Part shown: piece by piece, positions 32,715 through 45,047 of the stretch
Numbering within the stretch: position 1 is the stretch's first letter
Layout of the letters: every line of letters starts with the position of its first letter
Source of the DNA: Lasioglossum baleicum
Lineage: Eukaryota > Arthropoda > Insecta > Hymenoptera > Halictidae
DNA length: 64,000 nt
Direction of reading: 5' to 3'
Assembly (NCBI RefSeq): GCF_051020765.1
Contig: NC_134929.1
Location: forward strand, 5,686,384 to 5,750,383
Notes under the pieces: model-generated
The model's database searches: none
What the model saw: the letters and a program-made list of their open reading frames with translations, nothing else
Told to the model about the DNA's origin: nothing
Made by a program: the position numbers and the translations under genes

Positions 32715-33448
32715 CAGGGTGTCCCAAACTAAGTGTAAGTCCCGGAAATGGGAGGTTCCTGAGACCATTCTAAGAGACATTTTCCTTTGCACCAATGTCA
32801 ACTGCGGCTTTGTTTAGGAGTTATTAACGAAAAACACGGACCAATCAGAGCGCGCCCTGGCCCGCCGCGCCGCGCCGCGCGGGCAAGCGAGTGTCGGTGG
32901 TACGCCGTGACATCGCAACGAACAAGAGTTTCTCGATTATGTGAATGCTCTCCGATTTCAATGAGCTTTGGATATGTGGTCAAGATCATTATTCTGAACA
33001 ACATTTCTCTTTAGACTTTTTGGCGATCGGCTTTAGTTTACGAGATTATCGCGAGAAACTTTACTTGTAAATCCATGGGATCGATGTACTACTAGCTTCT
33101 ATCCGATTTCAATGAGCTTTAGATATGTGGTCAAGACCATTATTCTGAACAACATTGGCTTTAGTTTACGAGGTTATCGTAAAACAAGAGAAGAAGCAGA
33201 AACTGATTGTATTAAAAACTCACGTGTTCAACCGTAAATCCATTTGCTGCTTCGAAATGTGTGTCTTGAAATTTCTCCACACTCACAGTCACTGTTCACA
33301 TTTGTCAACACATAGTTATGCACTAATAATAATTGCCATATCCCTTGTACTGCTGCACAAATCACAACAATCAGGTAATGCAATCACTAGACCGCGGATT
33401 TCATGAATTTGTAGCAAACATGAGTAGGTGCATTTTAATACAGTAGAG

Positions 33449-35312
33449 TGTAACCGTACTGCTTACACATCGAAACATCGCGCGAATCTATATCGATCCC
33501 TACTGCGACGTTTGTGACGTCATGTGTCATCTCGTCATAGACAAGGATCGCGGGAGCGATCGACATAGATAAGAGGCTGCGTGCGCATCGATCCCCTCTT
33601 AATTGCGATCGAAGGAGGTCGATGCGAGCAGCAGATTAATCACTCTACGTCTGGGCTCGATCCAGTAAGCACGTATGAGTCCCGCTGTCTTCCGCGTGAG
33701 ATTGCGAATCGTGTAAAGTTAAAATTGTCATTTCAAATAGCCAATAAGGCTGATAATTTTCTATTCAGTTGCTAGCCCGGCTCAAGGGAATTTCTAGTCG
33801 CGAAGAAGATTCAAATTGCGAATATTAAATTGTTAAATTGCGAAAATTATTCATTGAGAATTGTATTTGGAAGTCGCCAATAAGGCAAGTTATTTCCTTG
33901 TGTTCATTGCCCGGCAAAAGGGCATTTCTTGTCGCGTTGCGAGCTGTTAATGGAATTTGCTACACTTCGTGCAAAGTCTTGTTGACGATACGTTTATTTG
34001 AGCATATAAGCTCCGTTGACTTATAATTTAAATTGCGTGAAAGAGGCGATTTATTGAATTAGATTTCATCTGGTAGTGAAATTGCTCACTCTGTGCGTTG
34101 CAGGTTAACGGTCAAACTTATCAAAATTTAATAAAGATTTATCATAGAGAGCCGCCTTCTCACGTCGGTACACGAGGCTATCGATGTTTAATTCGCCAGT
34201 AAGCCATAGCAGGCATTGTGACTACCGCGATCACTTCTTAGAGCAGCGACTGATTGGTTCTTTATTTAAAGTAGAAAGGACTGCAATAAGATTAAAGTCG
34301 ATGCGTGCTGAGCTGGCGTCGATCGTCAGAATTGGGCTCCAAGCGAGTGAGAACCACGATCGCGCGAACCGTACGAAACTCCTTACACGCGTTCCTAGAG
34401 CGGTAGACTTTGTTTACGGTCTATGGTCGTCGCGTCTCTCTCTACCGTATTGTGGTCGTGTCGGATTCAGTAGCCGACCTTGCTTTTTTGTACGTCTGTA
34501 AATTGTATAACGGTAGTTATACCGTGTATTCTCATCCACATCAATTTAACAGAATATATCTCACTTTTACCAGATATTGTCTCTCAACAATTATTCATAT
34601 TTGTTGCAACCCTTCCGTCATCCAGTGCCTGGAGGCACGAACCTTCGTCAAGTTAACATTGGGTATCGTAACCTACCCGGTGTTAGAAGTATTACATTAC
34701 TGTGTAGGTTGTGATTTCAAGACCGACACAGTGTGCTTTGCTCAGAACGGACAGCAGGAAGAATTCGCATATCGCCATGACCACGCTTTCGTGCTCTGCC
34801 TAGATATCCGTAATTCTTCACTACCAAGTTTGTTATTACCTGGTGTGCAGGAGCCGTTTGTCCTTCCCGGTATAATCCGGTAAGACCGTTCGTTTGCCTG
34901 AGTGTCACCAGCTGACTTTGAACAGGGTTTGTTCCTGTGTGTCCTGCTTAGAGCACGTAGTTGTTGGACGGTAAGGAGGCGCCACGGCCACGAAACCGTG
35001 CCCTGCCAGTCTCTTGTACCGTGCCAGACAACGAGGTGAATTCCGGGGCAAGTAGAGACAGATCGCCGTTTCCGTGGTATCCCGGTAGCTTTGATCGGTG
35101 TCGACTACTTCTGCCCAGAGTAATTTAACCAAAACTAACTCATTATAGCATTCGGTCTACGGACTACTCGCCACGTCCAGGTTATCGTGCACTGCCGAGT
35201 ATTCTCGTTGTATCGAACTACGATAGTGAGTTTGCTGACGAATATTCACACACTAGCCTGTTAACTTCAATAAAATCCTACAAAGGGGAAGGTGAACAAA
35301 AGTCTGGTTACA
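33449..35312 (+). mobile_element. Probable solo LTR (1,864 bp) with 4-bp duplication
   Basis: It interrupts the left arm of foldback element 1. The ends TGTAACC and GGTTACA are perfect inverted repeats with TG...CA borders. AGAG flanks it on both sides (33445-33448 and 35313-35316). Two uninterrupted versions of the same site (ACAGTAGAGAGATTAAAA) are present: in the opposite arm near 36350 and in foldback element 2 near 38210. An AATAAA lies near 34130 and another near 35270. It has no gag or pol. Strand is arbitrary. The 4-bp duplication suits Ty3/Gypsy; a large MITE is a weaker alternative. Confidence 0.75.
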
Positions 35313-36813
35313 AGAGAGATTAAAATAATTTCAAAACACCATAGTATTATTTTCAACTTCTTAAACTGATCACAGTGAGAATCAAATATCTGTCTGGCTC
35401 CTGTCCCTTGTAATAGCGGCAGCCAACATTAATTTTGCATAAAGATCCGCAGTCTAGTGATTAGTTTAAATATCACTATCAAAAACACAGCTAATAGCAA
35501 CCGTTAGCTTTGAATTGACAAGTCTTTGGAGATGTTCTCTCTACCGCGGCTCGAACGACACTGATTTTCCGCAAGATTTTTCTAAAAAATTTAGGAAGGG
35601 CATTCAGAGTGTCGAAATTCGAAATGCACGCTGTAGCACGTTTACGAAAACGAAGGGACGGTTAGACGAAAAATAGGATACGAGAAGGACAGCTTAAAGA
35701 TTTATGGCAATCACATGTTTAGTTTTTCCTGCAGATTGGTACGCAGAGTCGATGGGTAACCGTTCGAAAACGTCGTCTGTCCTTCTTTTAGAAAGTTTCT
35801 TAAGGAAGGTATAGGACAATAGGGATGGTACGCTGACCTGACATTTTTACCCCTTGCTGGGTAAAAGGACGGATGACGTTTTCGAACGCGCGGTTACCCA
35901 TCGACTCTGCGTACCGATCTGCAGGAAAAACTAAACATGTGTTTGCCGTAAATCTTACAGCGGTCCTTCTCGCGTTCTGTTTTTCGTCTAACCGTCCCGT
36001 CGTTTTCGTAAACGTGCTACAGCGTGCATTTCGAATTTCGACACTCTAAATGCCCTTCCTAAATTCTTTAGAAAAATCTTGCGGAAAATCAGTGTCGTTC
36101 GAGCCGCGATAGAGAGAACATCTCCAAAGACTTGTCAATTCAAAGCTAACGGTTGCTATTAGCTGTGTTTTTGATAGTAATATTTAAACTAATCACTAGA
36201 CTACGGATTTTTATGCAACATTAATGTTGGCTGCCGCTATTACAAGGGACAGGAGCCAGACAGATATTTGATTCTCACTGTGATCATTTTAAGAAGTTGA
36301 AAATAATACTATGGTGTTTTGAAATTATTTTAATCTCTCTACTGTCTTAAAATGCACCTACTCATGTTTGCTGCAAATGCATGAAATCCGCGGTCTAGTG
36401 ATTGCATTACCTGATTGTTGTGATTTGTGCAGCAGTACAAGGGATATGGCAATTATTATTAGTGCATAACTATGTGTTGACAAATGTGAACAGTGATTGT
36501 GAGTGTGGAAAAATTTCAAGGCATCAGTGTGAAATAAACATAAGAATTATTTATCGATTCGAAAGTGAAAGTGAAATTCTGGATCGTCGACTTGACCGCG
36601 CATCCCTTAGGCCTTCTACCACCGGCTGTGCAGTTCGTCGACCTGGCCGTACGTCCCTTGACTTTCGGTACTGCCGTATACCTGAAGACATCTGTGCAGT
36701 TCGTCACCGAGTGACCCAGTGACACACATTTCGAAGCAGCAAATGGATTTACGGCTGAATACGTGAGCTTTTAATTCAATCAGTTTCTGCTTCTTCTCTT
36801 TTTTTACGATTAT

Positions 36814-37263
36814 CTCGTAAACTAAAGCCGATCGCCAAAAAGTCTAAAGAGAAATGTTGTTCAGAATCATGGTCTTGACAACGTATCCAAAGCTCATTGA
36901 AATCGGATAGAAGCTAGTAGTACATCGATCCTATGATTTACAAGCAAAGTTTCTCGCGATAATCTCGTAAACTAAAGCCGATCGCCAAAAAGTCTAAAGA
37001 GAAATGTTGTTCAGAATCATGGTCTTGACAACGTATCCAAAGCTCATTGAAATCGGATAGAAGCTAGTAGTACATCGATCCCATGATTTACAAGTAAAGT
37101 TTCTCGCGATAATCTCGTAAACTAAAGCCGATCGCCAAAAAGTCTAAAGAGAAATGTTGTTCAGAATAATGATCTTGACCACATATCCAAAGCTCATTGA
37201 AATCGGAGAGCATTCACATAATCGAGAAACTCTTGTTCGTTGCGATGTCACGGCGTACCACCG
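36814..37263. repeat. 150-bp tandem repeats inside the foldback arm
   Basis: Three copies start CTCGTAAACTAAAGCCGATC at 36814, 36964 and 37114, and continue through AGAGAAATGTTGTTCAGAAT and CAAAGCTCATTGAAATCGG. The third diverges after that point into the terminal module of the arm. Confidence 0.85.
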
Positions 37264-37453
37264 ACACTCGCTTGCCCGCGCGGCGCGGCGCGGCGGGCCA
37301 GGGCGCGCTCTGATTGGTCCGTGTTTTTCGTTAATAACTCCTAAACAAAGCCGCAGTTGACATTGGTGCAAAGGAAAATGTCTCTTAGAATGGTCTCAGG
37401 AACCTCCCATTTCCGGGACTTACACTTAGTTTGGGACACCCTGTATATATATA

Positions 37454-40212
37454 CAGGGTGTCCCAAATGTGGTGTACTTAATTGAAATGGGAGGTTCCTG
37501 AGACCATTCTAAGAGACATTTTCCTTTGCACCAATGTCAACTGCGGCTTTGTTTAGGAGTTATTAACGAAAAACACGGACCAATCAGAGCGCGCCCTGGG
37601 CGGCCGCGCCACACCGCGCCGACAAGCGAGTGTCGGTGGTACGCCGTGACATCGCAACGAACAAGAGTTTCTCGATTATGTGAATGCTCTCCGATTTCAA
37701 TGAGCTTTGGATATGTGGTCAAGATCATTATTCTGAACAACATTTCTGTTTAGACTTTTTGGCGATCGGCTTTAGTTTACGAGATTATCGCGAGAAACTT
37801 TACTTGTAAATCCATGGGATCGATGTACTACTAGCTCCTATCCGATTTCAATGAGCTTTGGATATGTGGTCAAGACCATTATTCTGAATAACGTTTCTCT
37901 TTAGACTATTTGGCGGTTGGCTTTAGTTTACGAGATTATCGTAAAAAAAGAGAAGAAGCACAGAAACTGATTGTATTAAAAACTCACGTATTCAGCCGTA
38001 AATCCATTTGCTGCTTCGAAATGTGTGTCTTGAAATTTCTCCACACTCACAATCATTGTTCACATTTGTCAACACATAGTTATGCACTAATAATAATTGC
38101 CATATCCCTTGTACTGCTGCACAAATCACAACAATCAGGTAATGCAATCACTAGACCGCGGATTTCATGTATTTGTAGCAAACATGAGTAGTTGCATTTT
38201 AATACAGTAGAGAGATTAAAATAATTTCAAAACACCATAGTATTATTTTCAACTTCTTAAAATGATCACAGTGAGAATCAAATATCTGTCTGGCTCCTGT
38301 CCCTTGTAATAGCGGCAGCCAACATTAATGTTGCATAAAGATCCGTAGTCTAGTGATTAGTTTAAATATTACTATCAAAAACACAGCTAATAGCAACCGT
38401 TAGCTTTGAATTGACAAGTCTTTGGAGATGTTCTCTCTACCGCGGCTCGAACGACACTGATTTTCCGCAAGATTTTTCTAAAGAATTTAGGAAGGGCATT
38501 TAGAGTGTCGAAATTCGAAATTCACGCTGTAGCACGAGAACGACGGGACGGTTGGACGAAAAACAGGATACGAGAAGGACCGCTGGCAATCACATGTTTA
38601 GTTTCTCCTGTAGATTGGTACGCAGAGTCGATGGGTAACCGTTCGAAAACGTCGTCTGTCCTTCTTTTAGAAAGTTTCTTAAGGAAGGTATAGGACAATA
38701 GGGATGCTACGCTGACCTGACATTTTTACCCCTTGCTGGGTAAAAGGACGGATGACGTTTTCGAACAGTTACCCATCGACTCTGCGTACCAACCTGCAGG
38801 AAAAACTAAACATGTGTTTGCCACAAAGCTTACAGCGGTCCTTCTCGCATTCTGTTTTTCGTATAACCATCCCGTCGTTCTCGTGCTACAGCGTGCACAT
38901 TTCGAATTTCGACACTCTAAATGCCCTTCCTAAATTCTTTAGAAAAATCTTGCGGAAAATCAGTGTCGTTCGAGTCGCGATAGAGAGAACATCTCCAAAG
39001 ACTTGTCAATTCAAAGCTAACGGTTGCTATTAGCTGTGTTTTTGATAGTAATATTTAAACTAATCACTAGACTACGGATCTTTATGCAACATTAATGTTG
39101 GCTGCCGCTATTACAAGGGACAGGAGCCAGACAGATATTTGATTCTCACTGTGATCATTTTAAGAAGTTGAAAATAATACTATGGTGTTTTGAAATTATT
39201 TTAATCTCTCTACTGTATTAAAATGCAACTACTCATGTTTGCTACAAATACATGAAATCCGCAGTCTAGTGATTGCATTACCTGATTGTTGTGATTTGTG
39301 CAGCAGTACAAGGGATATGGCAATTACTATTAGTGCATAACTATGTGTTGACAAATGTGAACAGTGATTGTGAGTGTGGAAAAATTTCAAGGCATCTGTG
39401 TGAAATAAACATACGAATTATTTATCGATTCGAAAGTGAAAGTAAAATTCTGGATCGTCGACTTGACCGCGCATCCCTTAGGCCTTTTATCACCGGCTGT
39501 GCAGTTCGTCGACCTGGCCGGACGTCCCTTAGCTTTCGGTACTGTCGTATACCTGAAGACATCTGTGCAGTTCGTCACCGAGTGACCCAGTGACACACAT
39601 TTCGAAGCAGCAAATGGATTTACGGCTGAATAAGTGAGGTTTTAATACAATCAGTTTCTGCTTTTTCCCTCGTTCGGGTAAAGTTGCCGTAAGTCGGGTA
39701 AAGAGATCCACCCATATGAATTGACAAGTAAAGTTCTTCCGACCGACAAAAACTGTAAAGGGTAATGTTGTTCAGAATCATGGTCTTGACAACATATCCA
39801 AGGCTCATTGAAATCGGAGAGGAGATAGTTCAGATAGTACATCGATCGATTTACAATTACAAGTTACTTATCGCGTAAACTAAAGCCAGCCGACAAAAAC
39901 TGTAAAGGGAAATGTTGTTCAGAATCATGGTCTTGACAACATATCCAAAGCTCATCCAAATCGGGGAAGATTCACATAATCTCGAGAAACTCTTGTTCGT
40001 TACGGCATCGCGGCGTTACACCGCGCTCGTCTCCCGGCGCGCCGGGCTGAACGTGCCATCGCGCGTCTAGGGCGCGCTCTGATTGGTCCGTGTTTTTCGT
40101 TAATAACTCCTAAACAAAGCCGCAGTTGATATTGGTGCAAAGGAAAATGTCTCTTAGAATGGTCTCAGGAACCTCCCATTTCAATTAAGTACACCACATT
40201 TGGGACACCCTG
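37454..40212. mobile_element. Giant foldback element 2, back to back with element 1
   Basis: It starts CAGGGTGTCCCAAATGTGGT at 37454 and ends with the complement at 40212. A (TA)n tract of only 10 bp separates it from element 1, and TA repeats follow it. Arms of about 1.25 kb meet around 38690-38750 in the same short centre as element 1. It lacks the LTR-like insertion. Terminal sequences differ slightly from element 1 (AATGTGGTGTACTTAATTG against AACTAAGTGTAAGTCC). Non-coding; ORFs come in mirror pairs. Confidence 0.88.
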
Positions 40213-40226
40213 TATATATATATATA

Positions 40227-40724
40227 TAGACTTGCACCGTGCAGTCGTATTAGGTCCACCACATTTTCCGGGTACTACGCTGTAAAATCTTCCCCTCAAA
40301 ATAGCAGGAAGTACAGCCGGTATCGCTGAGGATTGCTGAGCACCCACCTTCCTCTTCACTCACGAATGAGTTGCTTCCCACGTCGAAAGAACTTCCTGAA
40401 CTTGAACTCATGATTGAACTCACTACACTGATTAATAATAATATTCACAATGTGTCACGGAACACACAGAACACTTCTTTAACTGGTACTAAATATATTT
40501 AGTACTTTTGCACTCTACTATCTATGTGAATGATTGCATAAGCAAAGTAACCGCGACGGTTAAAAAAAAATATTTTTAAATAAAGGAAAAGAAATGGTGA
40601 TTATAATTGATTAATAAAGTTTAAAAATTTAACAATCCAGTACGAACTTATGCAATCATTTGATATTTAACAAAAAATTATAATCTCTAAACAAGCTCTC
40701 CGATACTCTCTACGCGAATGCTTG
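40227..40724. other. Unassigned AT-rich spacer
   Basis: It has no gene and no clear terminus. Confidence 0.4.
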
Positions 40725-40732
40725 CTAAGAAC

Positions 40733-40985
40733 CAGTGATGCCAGAATCATGGGTCGTGGGTTTTTTCCCCTCCGCTCGTTCAGCCGACTCGACCCCCCAC
40801 TATGACGCACTGTCGTCGCCACGTTGCTTCTACTGCGCACGCGCTACACACGAACGTATCTGTATCAGAGTATCTCGGCAGAGTAGACGACGGTGCGTGG
40901 CGACGAAGGTGCGTCAGAGTGGGGGGTCGAGTCGGCTGAGCGAGCGGAGGGGAAAAACCCACGACGCGTGATTCTGGCATCACTG
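40733..40985. mobile_element. 253-bp hAT-type MITE with exact 8-bp duplication
   Basis: The termini CAGTGATGCCAGAATC and GATTCTGGCATCACTG are exact inverted repeats. The flanks CTAAGAAC (40725-40732) and CTAAGAAC (40986-40993) are identical. The body is palindromic throughout (GTCGAGTCGGCTGA and its complement). It shares termini with the 3-kb palindrome at 26020-29033 and was probably moved by the same transposase. Confidence 0.92.
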
Positions 40986-41181
40986 CTAAGAACTGATTCG
41001 CAGTTTTCTTCTCGAAGCGGCTCAACGCAGCAAGAAAACAAATGCCAAATTCGGAAAGAGAACGTTGAAAACAAACGCGACACGAGAGCAACGTTCGAAA
41101 GAACGAGCGTAACGGCCAGAGCCAGAAATCCCTATTTCACATGTATCTAAAATTTAAGATCAAATAAAATATATTAATTGG

Positions 41182-41484
41182 TAGGGGTGTGCGAGATCCC
41201 GGTCGGGACGGGAATTTCTCGCGGGATTCCCGAAAGTCTCGGTATTCCCGAAAATATCTTTGATTCCCGACATTTTGAAATTTTCCATACTTCCAATAAT
41301 TGCAAGAATCTGAAAGCCATTGTGTTCTCGAAGATTACATATCTTATTAGTCGGAAATGTTTATGTTAGTAATACTGTAGAAAGTAATTGCGAATAACGA
41401 TACTTTCGGGAATCCCAAATATTATTCTATATCCCGTACATTGTCGGGAATCCCGAAAATTCTCGGGAATCTCGCACACCTCTA
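41182..41484. mobile_element. 303-bp MITE, TAGGGGTGTGCGAGAT ends
   Basis: It begins TAGGGGTGTGCGAGATCCCG and ends with the near-complement at 41484 (ATCTCGCACACCTCTA), a terminus style found in hAT MITEs. No convincing 8-bp duplication (TTAATTGG against GTTAATAC). Inside are several GGGATTCCCG or GGGAATCCCG words. The same 16-bp terminus recurs at 41676-41691 beside a Gypsy primer site. Confidence 0.7.
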
Positions 41485-41691
41485 GTTAATACTTAATTAC
41501 TATGGTAGATGACTAGAATGTGTTACATAAAAAGGAAAAGTACAAATACGAAACGGAGAAGAAAGTACAGGAGATGAACAAAATATAATACAACTAAAGA
41601 TACATGCACAGAACTAAAAATAGAAAAAAGAAGACAGGGGCGTACTGCAGGCTCGTTGCCTACGCTAATAATTATTAGGGGTGTGCGAGAT

Positions 41692-41709
41692 TGGCGACCG
41701 AACAGGGAC
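41692..41709 (+). other. Probable primer binding site of the decayed Gypsy element
   Basis: TGGCGACCGAACAGGGAC differs at one position (A for C) from the retroviral tRNA-Lys(UUU) primer site. It is followed by CTGAGAAAAG, a typical LTR-element leader. No LTR end is visible upstream; instead a MITE terminus abuts it. Confidence 0.55.
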
Positions 41710-44271
41710 CTGAGAAAAGAAAGCAGTCAGAGCGCCGCACTAAATTATGGCGATCAATTATTGCGTGCGAAATCAATGTAAAAAATTTTTTTTCTTTCTC
41801 CTTTCCGTTACTATTGTGTGAACTTCCGTTGCGAGCGTTCCACGGGCGAATTTTTTCTTCTTTTATTTTGTAATTAGTCTATTCTAGTACGAGCGTAATC
41901 AAGCGATTTTCTTGTTCCTTTTTTCGGCTATACCGTAGCAAGCTTAATCGAACGACTTCCTTGTTCGGCTTTACTGTTGCGAGCGAATCTTTTTCTTCCC
42001 GCTGGAATACATTACGCGTCACCGTGGGGCTCTCATGGATGTACCGCCTGAAGATGGACAGCTCATCAGCGAGTTAAACACGTTTGGAATCGGTACGGGA
42101 AGGGATCGTAGTCCAGACGCGACAAAGGCTGGTAGCCTACGTGCGCTGAAATCCTGAAACCTTCGCCGATAAGCCCGAAGACGAACCATGGTATCAGGAG
42201 GAAGCCGACCAAACGAAGGGTCTGGCCGGTTTCCATAATCAGTTGGCAGCAGGACTCTTCCATGCTAACACGTCCACCCCACACCGTTATGGACCAGATG
42301 GGAAAGTGGAACTGTCATTTCGTCGGACGCGATCCGCATGGATTTCTGGAACGCGTCCACGAGCTCCAGAAGGCCTATCGATTAACGGACTTCCGGATGC
42401 TGGAGGGATTTCCCAAGCTGCAACGCCACCTCGACCGACAGATCGTCGACCGATACCAAGGTCCAAATGAGCCGATACGCTCCTACATAACTGCCATGAC
42501 AACCTTGCTGCGGAGATACAGAGGGTATTCTCGCGAACGATAGTTGGACGGTCTGTATTGCCATATGCGGGACAAGTTCTAACTAAAGATCAGAAGGAGC
42601 GACTTCACAGACATCCATCAATTAATACAACATGTCGGAGAGGTTGAGGAGATACTCCGCAGAATGCATAGCGGAGCATTCTCAAGCCCGGTCAACCGTC
42701 AACCAACTCGCAGGACCGCGCTAGCTGCCATCAGCTCGTATATCCGGAGCACCCATTATTGGCGGTGCTATCAGCCAGGGCACTCCACTTCAACTGCAAG
42801 AATGAGCCCGTAAAGTTCTGCTCGTTCTGCGGCAGAGAGAACGTGCTGACGCGCGACCGTGCCCACGGGAGCACCAGGGAAACGAGCCACGGACCGGGCC
42901 CGTCTAGCCAGCGAACCGGCCCCCAAGATCTCCGATAACCGGAGCAGCTGTCACTGTCGGCAATTAGTGGAATAGAGCTCTCGTCGATCCAGGGTCGGTC
43001 TGTTCATATGTAAATACCATCATGGCTCGACAAAGTCCGAGACTCATCTAGACTGCAGCATTTCCGGAACCGGAATCATCAACGGCATCCCGAGTACTGT
43101 AATCCAGGAAGGATGCCTGTACCATCACGTGCTACACACACTCGACTTCGACGACGATCCAGCACCGGACGAGTGGAAACTGTGCGTAGCCACATGCGAC
43201 CGCCCTCGCGTCCTCTGCGAATCCCACGACGATCCGTGCGCCGGCCACCTGGGGATGGCAAAAACTCGTCTCTGCCGCTTGTACCACTGGCTCGGAATGC
43301 TCCGCGACGGTCCGAACCTCCGAGAGCTGCCACAAACACAAGGCTCTCCAACAGTTACCAGCCAGCCTGATGCATGCCACACCTGTCGACCAGCTATAAG
43401 AGATGGTCTACGCCGACCTAGTAGGGCCATTGCCACGATCCAGTGCGTGCAACACCACCCCGCTCATAATCCAAGATCGGTGCACAAAATGGATCAAACT
43501 ACGGCCCCTGGAGAAGGCCCACCGGATCGGCCATCACACGAGTCATCCGAGAACCCGTAGTCGTGCGCCGTGGTTGTTCGACCGTACTCGTTTACCGACA
43601 ACGGCCGTCAATTCATTGGAAACCAAGTCGAGCATGCGCTCAAAGAATGGGGCGTCAAACAGCAACGCACACCACCCTACGCTCCCCAGTGCAACCCGGT
43701 CGAGCGTGTAAACATGGTCGTCAAGACCATGATTAGCCAGAATACCGGCCGATGACAAGAAGCCTGGGATCTGTACTGCCCCAAGGTAGCATTCGTCTAT
43801 AACATGGACGACTACAGCGCCATAGGATACTCGCCAGCGTATCTCAACACAGGGAGGGAGCACATCCCGCCAGGGAGCCTACAATACTAGTCTGGTCCCT
43901 GAACAATTACAGTTTGGAGCACCGTCTACGTCGTCTACGAGAAGCACGAGAGTTGCCTCGATGCAACACGGCCCGCAGCTTCCAGAACCAGCCGGAAGCA
44001 GTACGACAAGCACCGACGAAACTGGGAACCGAGTGTCCGACAAAAAGGCGGAACGGAATGCAAAACCTTCCGAAAAGTACGCGGCCCGTTTACGGCACAC
44101 CGCAGAGTGTCACCGGTCATCTTTGACCTCCGCGACGGAAGAGGAAAAATAAAAAATACTAAGCACATTCACGTTCGTGGCTCCGACCAACCAGAAGCAG
44201 CTGAAACCAGCAGGAAGGAACGAGCAGCAGCCACCCGCCTGCAGATCAGTACTGATCAGGATAACACGCCG
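41710..44271 (+). pseudogene. Decayed Ty3/Gypsy gag-pol, left part
   Basis: Recognisable pieces lie in order but in shifting frames. Gag: 42288-42540 (GKWNCHFVGRDPHGFLERVH, then YQGPNEPIRSYITAM), with an apparent internal deletion after GFPKLQRHLD. A damaged protease-like LVDPGS lies near 42990. Integrase zinc region: near 43205 (CESHDDPCAGHLGMAKTRL). Integrase core: ADLVGPL near 43408 and FTDNGRQFIGNQ near 43590, then NPVERVN. The chromatin-end region carries VSPVIFDLRD near 44110. Reverse transcriptase and RNase H are missing, a large deletion near 43000-43130. The copy was later split by a hAT element at 44280; its tail resumes at 51979. Confidence 0.8.
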
Positions 44272-45047
44272 ATCGGAAGCAGTGATGGTAGGTAAGGCGC
44301 TTTTTTCGCGCATGCGCGAGTTTCGTCAGGACCGTATCTACGTCCGAAGTTTGTGGGGAACTGTGGCGGCCTCGGCGGCACCCTACGCCGCACAGTGGGT
44401 AAAATCGACGTTCTAGCTGTTCACGGGCTAAAAACTCAAAGTCCTCATATCGATTTTTAACGAATGCACAATGTTTCTCAAATGTCTATTACATTCGAAA
44501 ACGATACTATTAATTAAAGCTATTAAAAACTCTCGTTACAATAAACGTTCAAAGATCAAACTTTTTCAGATACGATTTATCACCGAAAAAATTCCTTTTC
44601 TTCATAATGATGTCCTGAAAAACCTACTGAAGATTAAGCGACCAATTCTTTTTTATATGAAGAATGTATATCTATGTTGAGAACGCACCAGAAACTAAAC
44701 GTCATTGTTCATAATTTATTATGAAAAAAAATATTTAATCAACTAAGGAAAATCGTCGAAGTTTTTCACCTTTGACAAGGGATAAAGTTGTCATTCCCGG
44801 GGATTCCCATGGTCTGACAAAGTGGAACATTTTCGGCAAGATCTCCTCTAAAAGATCGTGCAAAATTTATACCCGGGATGACCCGGGGAACCGTAGTTAT
44901 GATAGTTTAAAGCGTCGCGTGACACGCGCACAGTGGTGAGTTCGATCGAAATCGTGGCCAAATTATTCATTATTCACACGAGTTTTCAAACATTTCCGGT
45001 GGTGTGACAAAAAAATGTTTCCTACAAAAAGTAATCAGTACACAGTC

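Larger units (their letters stand above)
32715..37443. mobile_element. Giant foldback element 1, CAGGGTGTCCCAAA ends, TA flanks
   Basis: The left end CAGGGTGTCCCAAACTAAGT at 32715 has its complement at 37443. Arms of about 1.2 kb (excluding an inserted LTR-like block) run 32715-35810 and about 35880-37443, with a short centre containing ATTTTTACCCCTTGCTGGGT. The right arm holds three tandem copies of a 150-bp block (starts 36814, 36964 and 37114) where the left arm has fewer. Internal modules GC-rich (GCGCGCCCTGGCCCGCC) and AT-rich alternate. TA repeats flank both ends, as for Tc1/mariner-type insertions. No transposase is encoded. Confidence 0.88.

Noticed and set aside
32787..39596. Many repeated ORFs of 60-106 codons
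   Set aside because: They occur as mirror pairs in the arms of the giant foldback elements and show no protein family.
41174..41492. 8-bp target duplication of the 41182 MITE
   Set aside because: TTAATTGG and GTTAATAC do not match well enough.
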